Source: Micromonospora sp. RP3T (GTDB taxonomy: Bacteria > Actinomycetota > Actinomycetes > Mycobacteriales > Micromonosporaceae). From it: DNA of 64,000 bases. The translations under genes and the position numbers were made by a program. The notes under the pieces were generated by a model. The model was not told where the DNA came from, did no database searches, and worked only from the letters and a program-made list of their open reading frames with translations. The first letter of the stretch is position 1. Each line of letters starts with the position of its first letter. The stretch is taken from positions 1 to 64,000 of the forward strand of contig NZ_PYPS01000025.1 of the NCBI RefSeq assembly GCF_003027925.1. The letters are read 5' to 3'. Below, one piece after another: positions 16,652 through 24,629 of the stretch.

Positions 16652-16966
16652 ATGCCCGTGACTACCGCGACCAAGGTTGCGATCAAGCCGCTCGAGGACC
16701 GCATCGTGGTGCAGGCGAACGAGGCCGAGACCACCACCGCCTCGGGCATCGTGATCCCCGACACCGCCAAGGAGAAGCCGCAGGAGGGCACCGTCCTCGC
16801 TGTCGGCCCGGGCCGGATCGACGACAAGGGCAACCGCGTGCCGATCGACGTGAAGGTCGGCGACACCGTCCTCTACTCGAAGTACGGCGGCACCGAGGTC
16901 AAGTACGCCGGCGAGGAGTACCTGGTGCTCTCCGCCCGCGACGTCCTCGCGGTCATCGAGAAGTAA
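16652..16966 (+). CDS. groES: Co-chaperonin GroES
   Basis: 104-residue 10-kDa chaperonin lid. IKPLEDRIVVQ opens the beta-barrel, TTTASGIVIPDTAKEKPQEG is the mobile loop that docks on GroEL, and YSKYGGTEVK...EYLVLSARDVLAVIEK closes it. AGGAGG at 16644-16649 is only 2 nt from ATG 16652 but 8 nt from GTG 16658, so real initiation may be at the GTG, giving 102 residues. The gene is under two CIRCE elements and 70 nt upstream of groEL. Confidence 0.97.
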   Translation: MPVTTATKVAIKPLEDRIVVQANEAETTTASGIVIPDTAKEKPQEGTVLAVGPGRIDDKGNRVPIDVKVGDTVLYSKYGGTEVKYAGEEYLVLSARDVLAVIEK

Positions 16967-16981
16967 GCAACCGATCAGTGT

Positions 16982-17017
16982 CGTTGCCCCGGTCCGGCTC
17001 GCCGGGCCGGGGCAACG
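16982..17017 (+). other. Stable hairpin between groES and groEL
   Basis: CGTTGCCCCGG-T-CCGG and its complement close a 4-nt loop, giving 15 pairs plus one T-G. Its position in the 70-nt gap suggests an attenuator or RNA-processing site setting the groES:groEL ratio. No U-run follows. Confidence 0.7.
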
Positions 17018-17036
17018 TCGCTTCGAAGGGATACTG

Positions 17037-18683
17037 ATGGCAAAGATCCTGAGCTTCTCGGATGACGCCCGGCACCTGCTCGAGCACGGTGTCAACGCGC
17101 TCGCGAACGCGGTCAAGGTCACCCTCGGCCCGCGTGGGCGCAACGTCGTCCTGGACAAGAAGTTCGGTGCGCCCACGATCACCAACGACGGCGTGACCAT
17201 CGCCAAGGAGATCGAGCTCACCAACCCGTACGAGAACCTCGGTGCGCAGCTGGTCAAGGAGGTGGCGACCAAGACCAACGACGTCGCCGGCGACGGGACC
17301 ACCACCGCCACCGTGCTGGCCCAGGCCATGGTCCGGGAGGGCCTGCGCAACGTGGCCGCCGGCACCAACCCGACCGGCCTGAAGCGGGGCATCGACGCGG
17401 CGGCCGCCAAGGTCTCCGAGGCGCTGCTCGGCAAGGCCGTCGAGGTCGCCAGCAAGGAGTCGATCGCGCACGTGGCGACCATCTCCGCGCAGGACGCCAC
17501 GATCGGCGAGCTGATCGCCGAGGCGATGGAGCGGGTCGGCCGCGACGGTGTGATCACCGTCGAGGAGGGCTCCGCGCTCACCACCGAGCTGGAGGTGACC
17601 GAGGGTCTCCAGTTCGACAAGGGCTTCATCTCGCCGAACTTCGTCACCGACGCGGAGGGGCAGGAGGCGGTCCTGGAGGACCCGTACATCCTGATCACCA
17701 CGCAGAAGATCTCGGCCATCGAGGAGCTGCTGCCGCTGCTGGAGAAGGTCCTCCAGAACAGCAAGCCGCTGCTCATCATCGCCGAGGACGTCGAGGGTCA
17801 GGCGCTGTCCACGCTGGTGGTCAACGCCATCCGCAAGACCGTCAAGGTCTGCGCGGTGAAGGCCCCCGGGTTCGGTGACCGTCGCAAGGCGATGCTGCAG
17901 GACATGGCGATCCTGACCGGCGCCGAGCTGGTCGCCCCGGAGCTGGGCTACAAGCTCGACCAGGTCGGCCTGGAGGTGCTCGGCACCGCCCGCCGCGTCG
18001 TGGTCGACAAGGAGAACACCACAGTCGTCGACGGCGGCGGCCAGTCCGCCGAGGTCGCCGACCGGGTCGCCCAGATCCGCAAGGAGATCGAGGCCTCGGA
18101 CTCCGAGTGGGACCGGGAGAAGCTGGCCGAGCGGCTGGCGAAGCTCTCCGGCGGCATCGCGGTGATCAAGGTCGGCGGGGCCACCGAGGTCGAGATGAAG
18201 GAGCGCAAGCACCGCATCGAGGACGCCATCGCCGCGACCAAGGCCGCGGTCGAGGAGGGTACGGTCCCGGGCGGCGGCGCCGCGCTGGCCCAGATCCTGC
18301 CGGTGCTCGACGACGACCTGGGCTTCACCGGTGAGGAGAAGGTCGGTGTCTCGATCGTGCGCAAGGCGCTCGTCGAGCCGCTGCGCTGGATCGCCCAGAA
18401 CGCCGGCCACGACGGTTACGTGGTGGTGCAGAAGGTCGTCGGTCAGGATTGGGGCCACGGCCTCGACGCCGCCACCGGCGAGTACGTCGACCTGGCCAAG
18501 GCCGGCATCCTCGACCCGGTGAAGGTGACCCGGAACGCGGTCTCCAACGCCGCGTCGATCGCCGGCCTGCTGCTCACCACCGAGGGTCTGGTCGTGGAGA
18601 AGCCGGCCGAGGCGGAGCCCGCCGCCGCCGGTGGGCACGGCCACGGCCATGGCCACGGCCACCAGCACGGCCCGGGCTTCTGA
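17037..18683 (+). CDS. groEL: Chaperonin GroEL (GroEL1 type, His-rich tail)
   Basis: 548-residue 60-kDa chaperonin. It has the nucleotide-binding segments TLGPRGRNVV and NDVAGDGTTTATVL, the apical-domain sequence VEEGSALTTELEVTEGLQFDKGF, and EEGTVPGGGAAL in the hinge region. The C terminus ends in a run of His-Gly repeats (GGHGHGHGHGHQHGPGF) in place of the Gly-Met tail. In actinobacteria this marks the groES-linked GroEL1 paralogue, and the tail can bind metal. A perfect 17-bp terminator hairpin follows. Confidence 0.97.
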   Translation: MAKILSFSDDARHLLEHGVNALANAVKVTLGPRGRNVVLDKKFGAPTITNDGVTIAKEIELTNPYENLGAQLVKEVATKTNDVAGDGTTTATVLAQAMVREGLRNVAAGTNPTGLKRGIDAAAAKVSEALLGKAVEVASKESIAHVATISAQDATIGELIAEAMERVGRDGVITVEEGSALTTELEVTEGLQFDKGFISPNFVTDAEGQEAVLEDPYILITTQKISAIEELLPLLEKVLQNSKPLLIIAEDVEGQALSTLVVNAIRKTVKVCAVKAPGFGDRRKAMLQDMAILTGAELVAPELGYKLDQVGLEVLGTARRVVVDKENTTVVDGGGQSAEVADRVAQIRKEIEASDSEWDREKLAERLAKLSGGIAVIKVGGATEVEMKERKHRIEDAIAATKAAVEEGTVPGGGAALAQILPVLDDDLGFTGEEKVGVSIVRKALVEPLRWIAQNAGHDGYVVVQKVVGQDWGHGLDAATGEYVDLAKAGILDPVKVTRNAVSNAASIAGLLLTTEGLVVEKPAEAEPAAAGGHGHGHGHGHQHGPGF

Positions 18684-18701
18684 CCCGAGGAGTACGCCCG
18701 A

Positions 18702-18740
18702 CGTCAGGGCACACCGCCGAGCCGGCGGTGTGCCCTGACG
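18702..18740 (+). terminator. Terminator after groEL
   Basis: Perfect 17-bp stem (CGTCAGGGCACACCGCC and its complement) with a GAGCC loop, 19 nt after the groEL stop. There is no U-run, as is usual in actinobacteria. Confidence 0.88.
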
Positions 18741-18831
18741 CCTGTTCGGGCCGTTGACGGCGCGGCCGCACCGCTTACGGAACGCTGACGGAATTGGCGG
18801 CCGGCCCGACCGGTCGGCCAGACTGGGCCGG

Positions 18832-20439
18832 GTGAGCACCATCTCCCGCCGCCACGCGGCAGTGTCCGGTGTCGTCGCCGCCGTGGTGGCGCTCGGCGTC
18901 GCCGAGCCGGTGGCTGTCCTGACCGGTCCCCGGTCCGCCCCGCTGATCGCCGTCGGCGGCCTCGTGGTCGACCTGGTGCCCGAGCCGCTCAAGCAGTTCG
19001 CCATCGACGTCTTCGGCACGTACGACAAGATCGCCCTGCTGGTCGGGACGGCGCTACTGCTGGCGGGTTTCGCGGCGCTGCTCGGCCTGGCGGCGGCCCG
19101 ACGGCTGGTGGTCGGCCTGGTCGGCATCGCCGCGTTCGCCGTGCTCGGTGTCGTCGCCGCGCTGACCCGGGCCGGCGCGGACGCGTTCGACGCGCTTCCC
19201 GCCCTGGTCGGCGGCGCGCTCGGCGGGCTCACGCTCTGGGCCTTCGTGGCCGGCCCGCTGCGACCGGACCGCGATCCGGCCGCCACCCTGCCGCAGTCTC
19301 CGGTGGCCGCCGCGCTCGCGCGTGAGGAGGACGACCCGGGCGGTTGGGAGCCGCTGGAGCGCGGGGGGGACCTGGATTCGCGGCGCCGGTTCCTGCGCGG
19401 CGCCGGCCTGCTGACCGGTGCCGCGGCGGTGGCCGGGCTGGGCGGCCACTGGCTGGCCGGCCGGCGCGGCGTCTCGGCGGCCCGGCAGGCGGTGACGTTG
19501 CCCGCCCCGGCGGCGCCCGCCCCGCCGGTGCCGGCCGGCGCGGACCTGTCCCTGCCCCGGCTCGCCCCCTACGTCACGCCGAACCGGGAGTTCTACCGGA
19601 TCGACACCGCCCTGGTGGTCCCGCAGGTCGACCCGGTCACCTGGAAGCTGCGCATCCACGGCCGGGTCCGTAACCCGATCGAGTTGAGCTTCGACGACCT
19701 GCTGGCCCGGCCGATGGTCGAGCGCTACGTGACGCTGGCCTGCGTCTCCAACGAGGTGGGCGGCGATCTGATCGGCAACGCCCGCTGGCTCGGGGTGCCG
19801 CTCAAGGAACTGCTGGACGAGGCGGACCCGGAGGAGGGCGCGGACCAGGTGGTCGGGCGCGCGGTCGACGGCTGGACCTGCGGCACCCCCACGTCGGTGT
19901 TGCGCGACGGCCGGGACGCGCTGCTCGCGGTCGGGATGAACGGCGAGCCGCTGCCGATCGAGCACGGCTTCCCGGTCCGCATGGTGGTGCCCGGCCTCTA
20001 CGGCTACGTCTCGGCGTGCAAGTGGCTGACCGAGCTGGAGCTGACCAGCTTCGCCGACTTCGACGCGTACTGGGTGCCGCGTGGCTGGTCCGCCCAGGGC
20101 CCGGTCAAGACGCAGTCCCGGATCGACACACCCCGCGCCCGCAGCCGTCCGGCCGCCGGCCCGGTGACGGTCGCCGGCGTGGCGTGGGCGCAGCACCGGG
20201 GCGTCCGCCGCGTCGAGGTACGCGTCGACGACGGTCCCTGGCGGGAGGCGACGCTGGCCCCGGCCGTGTCCTCGGACACCTGGCTCCAGTGGTCGTGGCG
20301 CTGGGACGCCACCCCGGGCGAGCACCGCCTCCAGGTGCGCGCCACCGACGCGGCCGGCGAGACGCAGCCGGAGCAGCGCAGCCCGGTGGCCCCGGACGGC
20401 GCGACCGGCTGGCACACCGTCACGGTGACCGTCGGCTGA
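18832..20439 (+). CDS. Membrane-bound molybdopterin oxidoreductase (sulfite-oxidase family)
   Basis: 535 residues. Four hydrophobic segments (about residues 8-140) precede a second segment beginning SRRRFLRGAGLL with a hydrophobic stretch, resembling a twin-arginine-type motif inside the protein. The molybdopterin domain (about 245-420) has the Mo-ligand Cys304 in LACVSNEVGG, with GYVSACKWL following. The C-terminal Mo-co dimerisation domain (about 440-535) has VRVDDGPWREA and LQWSWRWDATPGEH. The substrate is probably sulfite or another oxyanion or sulfoxide. The GTG start is 7 nt after a CAGACT -10-like hexamer. Confidence 0.88.
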   Translation: MSTISRRHAAVSGVVAAVVALGVAEPVAVLTGPRSAPLIAVGGLVVDLVPEPLKQFAIDVFGTYDKIALLVGTALLLAGFAALLGLAAARRLVVGLVGIAAFAVLGVVAALTRAGADAFDALPALVGGALGGLTLWAFVAGPLRPDRDPAATLPQSPVAAALAREEDDPGGWEPLERGGDLDSRRRFLRGAGLLTGAAAVAGLGGHWLAGRRGVSAARQAVTLPAPAAPAPPVPAGADLSLPRLAPYVTPNREFYRIDTALVVPQVDPVTWKLRIHGRVRNPIELSFDDLLARPMVERYVTLACVSNEVGGDLIGNARWLGVPLKELLDEADPEEGADQVVGRAVDGWTCGTPTSVLRDGRDALLAVGMNGEPLPIEHGFPVRMVVPGLYGYVSACKWLTELELTSFADFDAYWVPRGWSAQGPVKTQSRIDTPRARSRPAAGPVTVAGVAWAQHRGVRRVEVRVDDGPWREATLAPAVSSDTWLQWSWRWDATPGEHRLQVRATDAAGETQPEQRSPVAPDGATGWHTVTVTVG

Positions 20440-20932
20440 CCCGCCGGCTGCTGGTCACCTGGTTCCACGGCATGGCGGACCGGCGGGGCGGCCGGAACAA
20501 CTCGGGGTGAAGGCCGTCGTCATGGCCGCCTACCAACTTGATGGCGTGAACGGGTCAGCGGCCGACGGCCGGCGCTGGACCGGTGTCCTGCCCTCGACCG
20601 ACCAGCCCTTGCCGTCCGCCGCACCGGCGAAGGCGACGAGGGCTCGGCGAGCGCGTCGGCTACCAGTGCGGCGGCCGTTCCCGCGTGAGTCGTCGATGCG
20701 CTCAAGTTTGCAGGCGTCGGACAGTGCTGTCGGCCGTCGTGGCACGACCGGCGACTACCCGACCGGCGGCGGGGCGACCGGCGGCGGGGCGACGGGCGGC
20801 GACCGACCGGTTCCGCGAGGCGGCCGGTTCCGCGTGGCGGCCGGTTCCGCGAGACGGGCGACCGGTTCCGCGAGACGGGCGGGCAGTGCCGAGAAGCGGT
20901 GACGGTCCGGCGCGCGTCGGCGCGAACGAAGC
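20440..20932. other. Gene-poor stretch with short GC-rich tandem repeats
   Basis: No convincing gene. Positions about 20758-20800 repeat a GGCGGGGCGACC unit. Positions about 20808-20882 contain several copies of a CGGTTCCGCGAG-like unit. Short open frames on both strands (for example minus 20530-20745) lack ribosome sites and have shadow-like composition. It separates the oxidoreductase from the whiD-like gene. Confidence 0.6.
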
Positions 20933-20965
20933 GCCGCCGCGCCCCGAGGTGCGGGGCGCGGCGGC
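20933..20965 (-). terminator. Terminator after whiD-like gene
   Basis: Perfect 13-bp stem (GCCGCCGCGCCCC and complement) with a 7-nt loop, 15 nt past the stop of the minus-strand gene. Confidence 0.85.
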
Positions 20966-20980
20966 GGGAAGTGCGAGCGG

Positions 20981-21364
20981 TCAGGCGACCTTGCGCTGGT
21001 CCGGAACGGCGGTCTTGTGCGGCCGGCCGAGGCGGGCCTCCAGGCGGGCGATGTCGACCCGGGCCTGCCGGCGGTCGGCCAGGTCCTCCCAGCCGAGCGC
21101 GAGCAGCCGCAGCCGCTCGGACTCGCTGAAGCCGCCCCAGACGCCGTACGGCTCGCGGACGGCGAGGGCGTGCGCGGCGCACTCGGCGCGCACCGGGCAG
21201 GCACGGCAGACCGTCTTCGCGCCGGTCTCGCGGCGCTGGCGGGACGAGCCGCGCTCGCCGTCGGGGTGGAAGAACTGGGCGCTGTCGCGGCCCCGGCACG
21301 CGCCGAGCCGCTGCCAGTCCCAGAGGTCGACGATGGGTCCAGGCAGCCTACGTACGTTCGACAT
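20981..21364 (-). CDS. whiD: WhiB-family Fe-S transcription factor (WhiD/WhiB3 position)
   Basis: 127-residue WhiB-like protein. A first Cys in LGACRG and the cluster CRACPVRAEC give the four Fe-S cysteines. The turn motif GVWGG and a basic C terminus (RLGRPHKT) follow. WhiB proteins bind a 4Fe-4S cluster and usually partner the major sigma factor. It lies downstream of groESL and next to a bldM-like gene and guaB, which is the location of whiD in Streptomyces and whiB3 in Mycobacterium. It is divergent from the regulator at 21616. The symbol rests on synteny. Confidence 0.88.
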   Translation of the reverse strand: MSNVRRLPGPIVDLWDWQRLGACRGRDSAQFFHPDGERGSSRQRRETGAKTVCRACPVRAECAAHALAVREPYGVWGGFSESERLRLLALGWEDLADRRQARVDIARLEARLGRPHKTAVPDQRKVA

Positions 21365-21615
21365 CAGCACCCCTCCTCCCGCGCGGCACCGCGGAGAATG
21401 TTGTGGCCAGCTACCGGGCGGCGGTCCGCGCGGGATGCCGGTTCCGGATGAACCAGTCGGTACCCGAGCCGTCGCCGGCTCACACATCTGTGATCGAAAA
21501 CCTCGGACAGTCGATGCCATATGCCCCATCTGTCGGAAAAGTTCGGATGATTGCTCGGAACCCCCTCCCGACCCCACCCGCACGTGGTCTGCTCTGAGTC
21601 GGAGAGGAGACCACA

Positions 21616-22416
21616 GTGCGTAGCGTTCTGATCTGCGTTCGGACCCCACTGGCAGCCCAGCATCTGACCTCCGCGGCGGCGCGGCTCGGGCTGTCCGGCG
21701 CTGTCCGGACGGCTGTCTCCGACCCCGAGGTGATGTTGCGGCTCGCGGAGCGTCCGGTCGACGTCGTGCTGGCCGACACCGCCCTGACCCGGCCGGACAG
21801 CGCCGGATTCGTGCGACGGGTGCTCGCCCGCGCCCCCCAGGCCGCGGTGCTGCTGCTCGGCGCCGAGGAGTCGGAGTCGGCGGCGGCCACCATCAGTGCC
21901 GGGGCGCGTGGCCTGATCCAGAACGCCGACCACGACCTGACCAGCGCGGTGGCGAAGGCGCTGCTGCTGCTCTCCGCCCCGGGACGGGCGAACCGGCACC
22001 GGGTGGCCGACACCGCCCGGGACGCGGCGGCGGTCGGCGGGCCGACCCGGACGGCGACGCCGGGGCGTACCCCGGGTGGGCCGGGCTGGCCGGCGACGGA
22101 CCCCGCGGGCCTGCCCACGATGGTGCCGGTCCAGCGGGGCGAGGACGCCAACGACCCGGCGACGGAGGGGTCGGAGACGCCCCCGCCCGGCCAGCGCCCG
22201 GCGCGGACCCCGCGCAGCGCGATCGGGCTCACCGAGCGCGAGCTTCAGGTGCTGCTCGGCATGGCGGAGGGCAAGAGCAACGCGGAGATCGGGCGGGAGT
22301 TGTTCGTCTCCGAGGACACCGTCAAGACACACGCCCGGCGGTTGTTCCGCAAGCTCGGCGCCCGGGACCGGGCGCACGCCGTGGCCGCCGGTTTCCGGGC
22401 CGGCCTGGTCGCCTGA
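21616..22416 (+). CDS. bldM: BldM-like orphan response regulator (LuxR/FixJ HTH)
   Basis: 266 residues. The receiver-like N-terminal domain (1-120) keeps the Asp of VVLADTAL near 55 but lacks the acidic pair after the first strand (LICVRTP) and the usual KP (here LIQNAD), so normal phosphorylation is doubtful. A long Pro/Gly/Thr-rich linker (about 125-200) leads to a LuxR-type HTH (LTERELQVLLGMAEGKSNAE, then VSEDTVKTHARRLFRKLGA). GGAGAGGAG precedes the GTG. Position beside a whiD-like gene and upstream of guaB matches bldM, the developmental regulator. The linker makes it longer than typical BldM. Confidence 0.82.
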   Translation: MRSVLICVRTPLAAQHLTSAAARLGLSGAVRTAVSDPEVMLRLAERPVDVVLADTALTRPDSAGFVRRVLARAPQAAVLLLGAEESESAAATISAGARGLIQNADHDLTSAVAKALLLLSAPGRANRHRVADTARDAAAVGGPTRTATPGRTPGGPGWPATDPAGLPTMVPVQRGEDANDPATEGSETPPPGQRPARTPRSAIGLTERELQVLLGMAEGKSNAEIGRELFVSEDTVKTHARRLFRKLGARDRAHAVAAGFRAGLVA

Positions 22417-22428
22417 GCCCGGCCGGGT

Positions 22429-22833
22429 TCACTCCGACGCGGCGTCCTCCGTGCCCTCGGTGAGCGTGTCGTGCACGCCGTCCGCGTAGCCGCGGGCGTA
22501 GTCCCAGCTCACGTAGTGGTCGGGGTCCGGGTCGTAGGCCGGCTCGTGCACCCGCGGACGGCCGGAGTTCAGCAGGTGGCGCAGGTTGCCCCGGAGCAGG
22601 TCCCAGTCGAAGTAGTGCGGCTCGCGGCAGTCCTCGCACTCGATCACCAGGCCGCGCACCCCGATCGGCTGGAGCAGGGCCTGGTAGATCTCCAGATCGG
22701 CCAGATCCTCCAGCACGTCCTGGCGCTCGACCTCGGTCAGCGGGTCGAGCGCGTCCTCCTCGCCGGAGTCGTGCAGGCCGGCAGCCGGATCGGCCGGGTC
22801 GCCGTTGAACGGGTCGATGGGCTCGTCGTGCAC
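22429..22833 (-). CDS. DUF5319 family protein
   Basis: 134-residue acidic soluble protein. It has a low-complexity Asp-rich N terminus (1-30) and a conserved core with LADLEIYQALLQPIGVRGLV, then CEDCREPHYFDWDLLRGNL and YVSWDYARGYADG. The CxDC pair may bind a metal. This is the conserved actinobacterial protein found between the WhiD/BldM pair and guaB. Its role is unknown. The stop is 12 nt from the convergent bldM-like stop. Confidence 0.87.
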   Translation of the reverse strand: MHDEPIDPFNGDPADPAAGLHDSGEEDALDPLTEVERQDVLEDLADLEIYQALLQPIGVRGLVIECEDCREPHYFDWDLLRGNLRHLLNSGRPRVHEPAYDPDPDHYVSWDYARGYADGVHDTLTEGTEDAASE

Positions 22834-23030
22834 CCCCTCACCGTAGACCCCGCGCCGCCGGAAAGCCCGCCCCCCGCCCCGCTGTGGCCCGGCCTACGCC
22901 GGGCCCGCCGCTGCCCGGGGCTCACCGGGCCAGTGGGTACGATGAGGCCACACGCCGTCACACCGGTGCGCGCCGGCGTCCGCGCGCGCCGCCTCGCTGC
23001 AGCCCGTTCGACCAGCTCAGGGGAGCAATC

Positions 23031-24593
23031 GTGGAGAATTCGCCCAGCACCGAGAACCCGACCGGCCCCGACGGCGGCGAGCTGGGCGGCCATCTGCCCG
23101 AGTTGCCGGCCGGTTCCGCCCGGGTGGTGCCGCTCGGGCTGACCTTCGACGACGTGCTCCTCCAGCCGGGCGAGTCGGACGTGGTGCCCAGCCGGGTGAA
23201 CACCCGCACCCGGCTCACCCGCAACATCGAGCTGACCGTGCCGCTGCTCTCCAGCGCGATGGACACCGTCACCGAGGGCCGGATGGCGATCGCCATGGCC
23301 CGGCAGGGCGGCATCGGCGTGCTGCACCGCAACCTCTCCGTCGAGGACCAGGCGCTCCAGGTCGACCTGGTCAAGCGCTCCGAGTCCGGCATGATCACCA
23401 ACCCGGTGACCGCCAGCCCGGACGACACGCTCCGCGACGTCGACGCGCTCTGCGGTCGCTACCGCATCTCCGGCGTGCCGGTGGTCGACGGGCAGGGCCA
23501 GTTGGTCGGCATCGTGACCAACCGCGACATGCGTTTCGTCTCCGACCCGGCCACGCCGGTCCGCGACATCATGACCCGCACCCCGCTGATCACCGCGCCG
23601 GTCGGCGTGAGCAAGGACGACGCGCTCGACCTGCTGCGCCGCCACAAGGTGGAGAAGCTGCCGATCGTGGACGGCGCCGGCGCGCTGCGTGGCCTGATCA
23701 CGGTCAAGGACTTCACCAAGAGCGAGCAGTACCCGAACGCCACCAAGGACGAGGCGGGCCGGCTCCGGGTCGCCGCCGCGGTCGGCGTGGGCGAGGACGG
23801 CTACAAGCGGGCCCGCGCGCTCGTCGACGCCGGCGTCGACGTGGTCATCGTGGACACCGCGCACGGCCACCAGCGGGCCGTGTTGGAGATGGTCGCCCGG
23901 CTCAAGCGGGACGTGACCATCGACATCGTGGGCGGCAACATCGCCACGTACGCGGGCGCGAAGGCGCTCGTCGAGGCCGGCGCCGACGGCGTCAAGGTGG
24001 GCGTGGGTCCGGGTGCCATCTGCACCACGCGGATCGTGGCCGGGGTGGGCGTGCCGCAGGTCACCGCGATCATGGAGGCGGCCCGGGCCGCCCGACCGGC
24101 CGGCGTGCCGGTGATCGGCGACGGCGGCATCCAGTATTCCGGCGACATCGCCAAGGCGCTGGTGGCCGGCGCCGACACGGTGATGCTCGGCAGCCTGCTG
24201 GCCGGCTGCGAGGAGAGCCCCGGTGAGCTGATCTTCATCAACGGCAAGCAGTACAAGGCGTACCGGGGAATGGGCTCGCTCGGCGCGATGCAGTCGCGCG
24301 GTCAGGGCAAGTCGTACTCCAAGGACCGCTACTTCCAGCAGGACGTGATGGCCGAGGACAAGCTGGTCCCCGAGGGCGTCGAGGGCCAGGTTCCCTACCG
24401 GGGCCCGCTCGCCCAGGTCGCCCACCAGCTCACCGGTGGCCTGCGCGCCGCCATGGGCTACGTGGGCGCCGAGAGCATCCCGGAGCTGCACCGGCGTGGC
24501 CAGCTCATCCGGATCACCGCGGCGGGGCTGAAGGAGAGCCACCCGCACGACATCCAGATGACCGTCGAGGCACCCAACTACCACTCCCGCTGA
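23031..24593 (+). CDS. guaB: IMP dehydrogenase
   Basis: Oxidises IMP to XMP, the committed step to GMP. Of its 520 residues the first 30 are a disordered leader, then LTFDDVLLQPGESDVVPS starts the TIM barrel. Two CBS domains are inserted at about 110-230 (GVPVVDGQGQLVGIVTNRDM and LPIVDGAGALRGLITVKD). The catalytic loop GPGAICTTRIVAGVG contains Cys331. The NAD/IMP site GGIQYSGDIAKAL and a flap with GSLGAMQSR follow. GTG 23031 has AGGGGAG at 23019-23025. It is followed by guaB3. Confidence 0.97.
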   Translation: MENSPSTENPTGPDGGELGGHLPELPAGSARVVPLGLTFDDVLLQPGESDVVPSRVNTRTRLTRNIELTVPLLSSAMDTVTEGRMAIAMARQGGIGVLHRNLSVEDQALQVDLVKRSESGMITNPVTASPDDTLRDVDALCGRYRISGVPVVDGQGQLVGIVTNRDMRFVSDPATPVRDIMTRTPLITAPVGVSKDDALDLLRRHKVEKLPIVDGAGALRGLITVKDFTKSEQYPNATKDEAGRLRVAAAVGVGEDGYKRARALVDAGVDVVIVDTAHGHQRAVLEMVARLKRDVTIDIVGGNIATYAGAKALVEAGADGVKVGVGPGAICTTRIVAGVGVPQVTAIMEAARAARPAGVPVIGDGGIQYSGDIAKALVAGADTVMLGSLLAGCEESPGELIFINGKQYKAYRGMGSLGAMQSRGQGKSYSKDRYFQQDVMAEDKLVPEGVEGQVPYRGPLAQVAHQLTGGLRAAMGYVGAESIPELHRRGQLIRITAAGLKESHPHDIQMTVEAPNYHSR

Positions 24594-24629
24594 CCTCTCC
24601 CTCCACCCCCGAACACACCTGGAGTCCCC

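Noticed and set aside
16953..19286. 777-codon minus-strand frame over groEL
   Set aside because: Shadow of groEL; no family motifs.
20530..20745. 71-codon minus-strand ORF in the gene-poor stretch
   Set aside because: No ribosome site and no recognisable features; composition matches neighbouring shadow frames.
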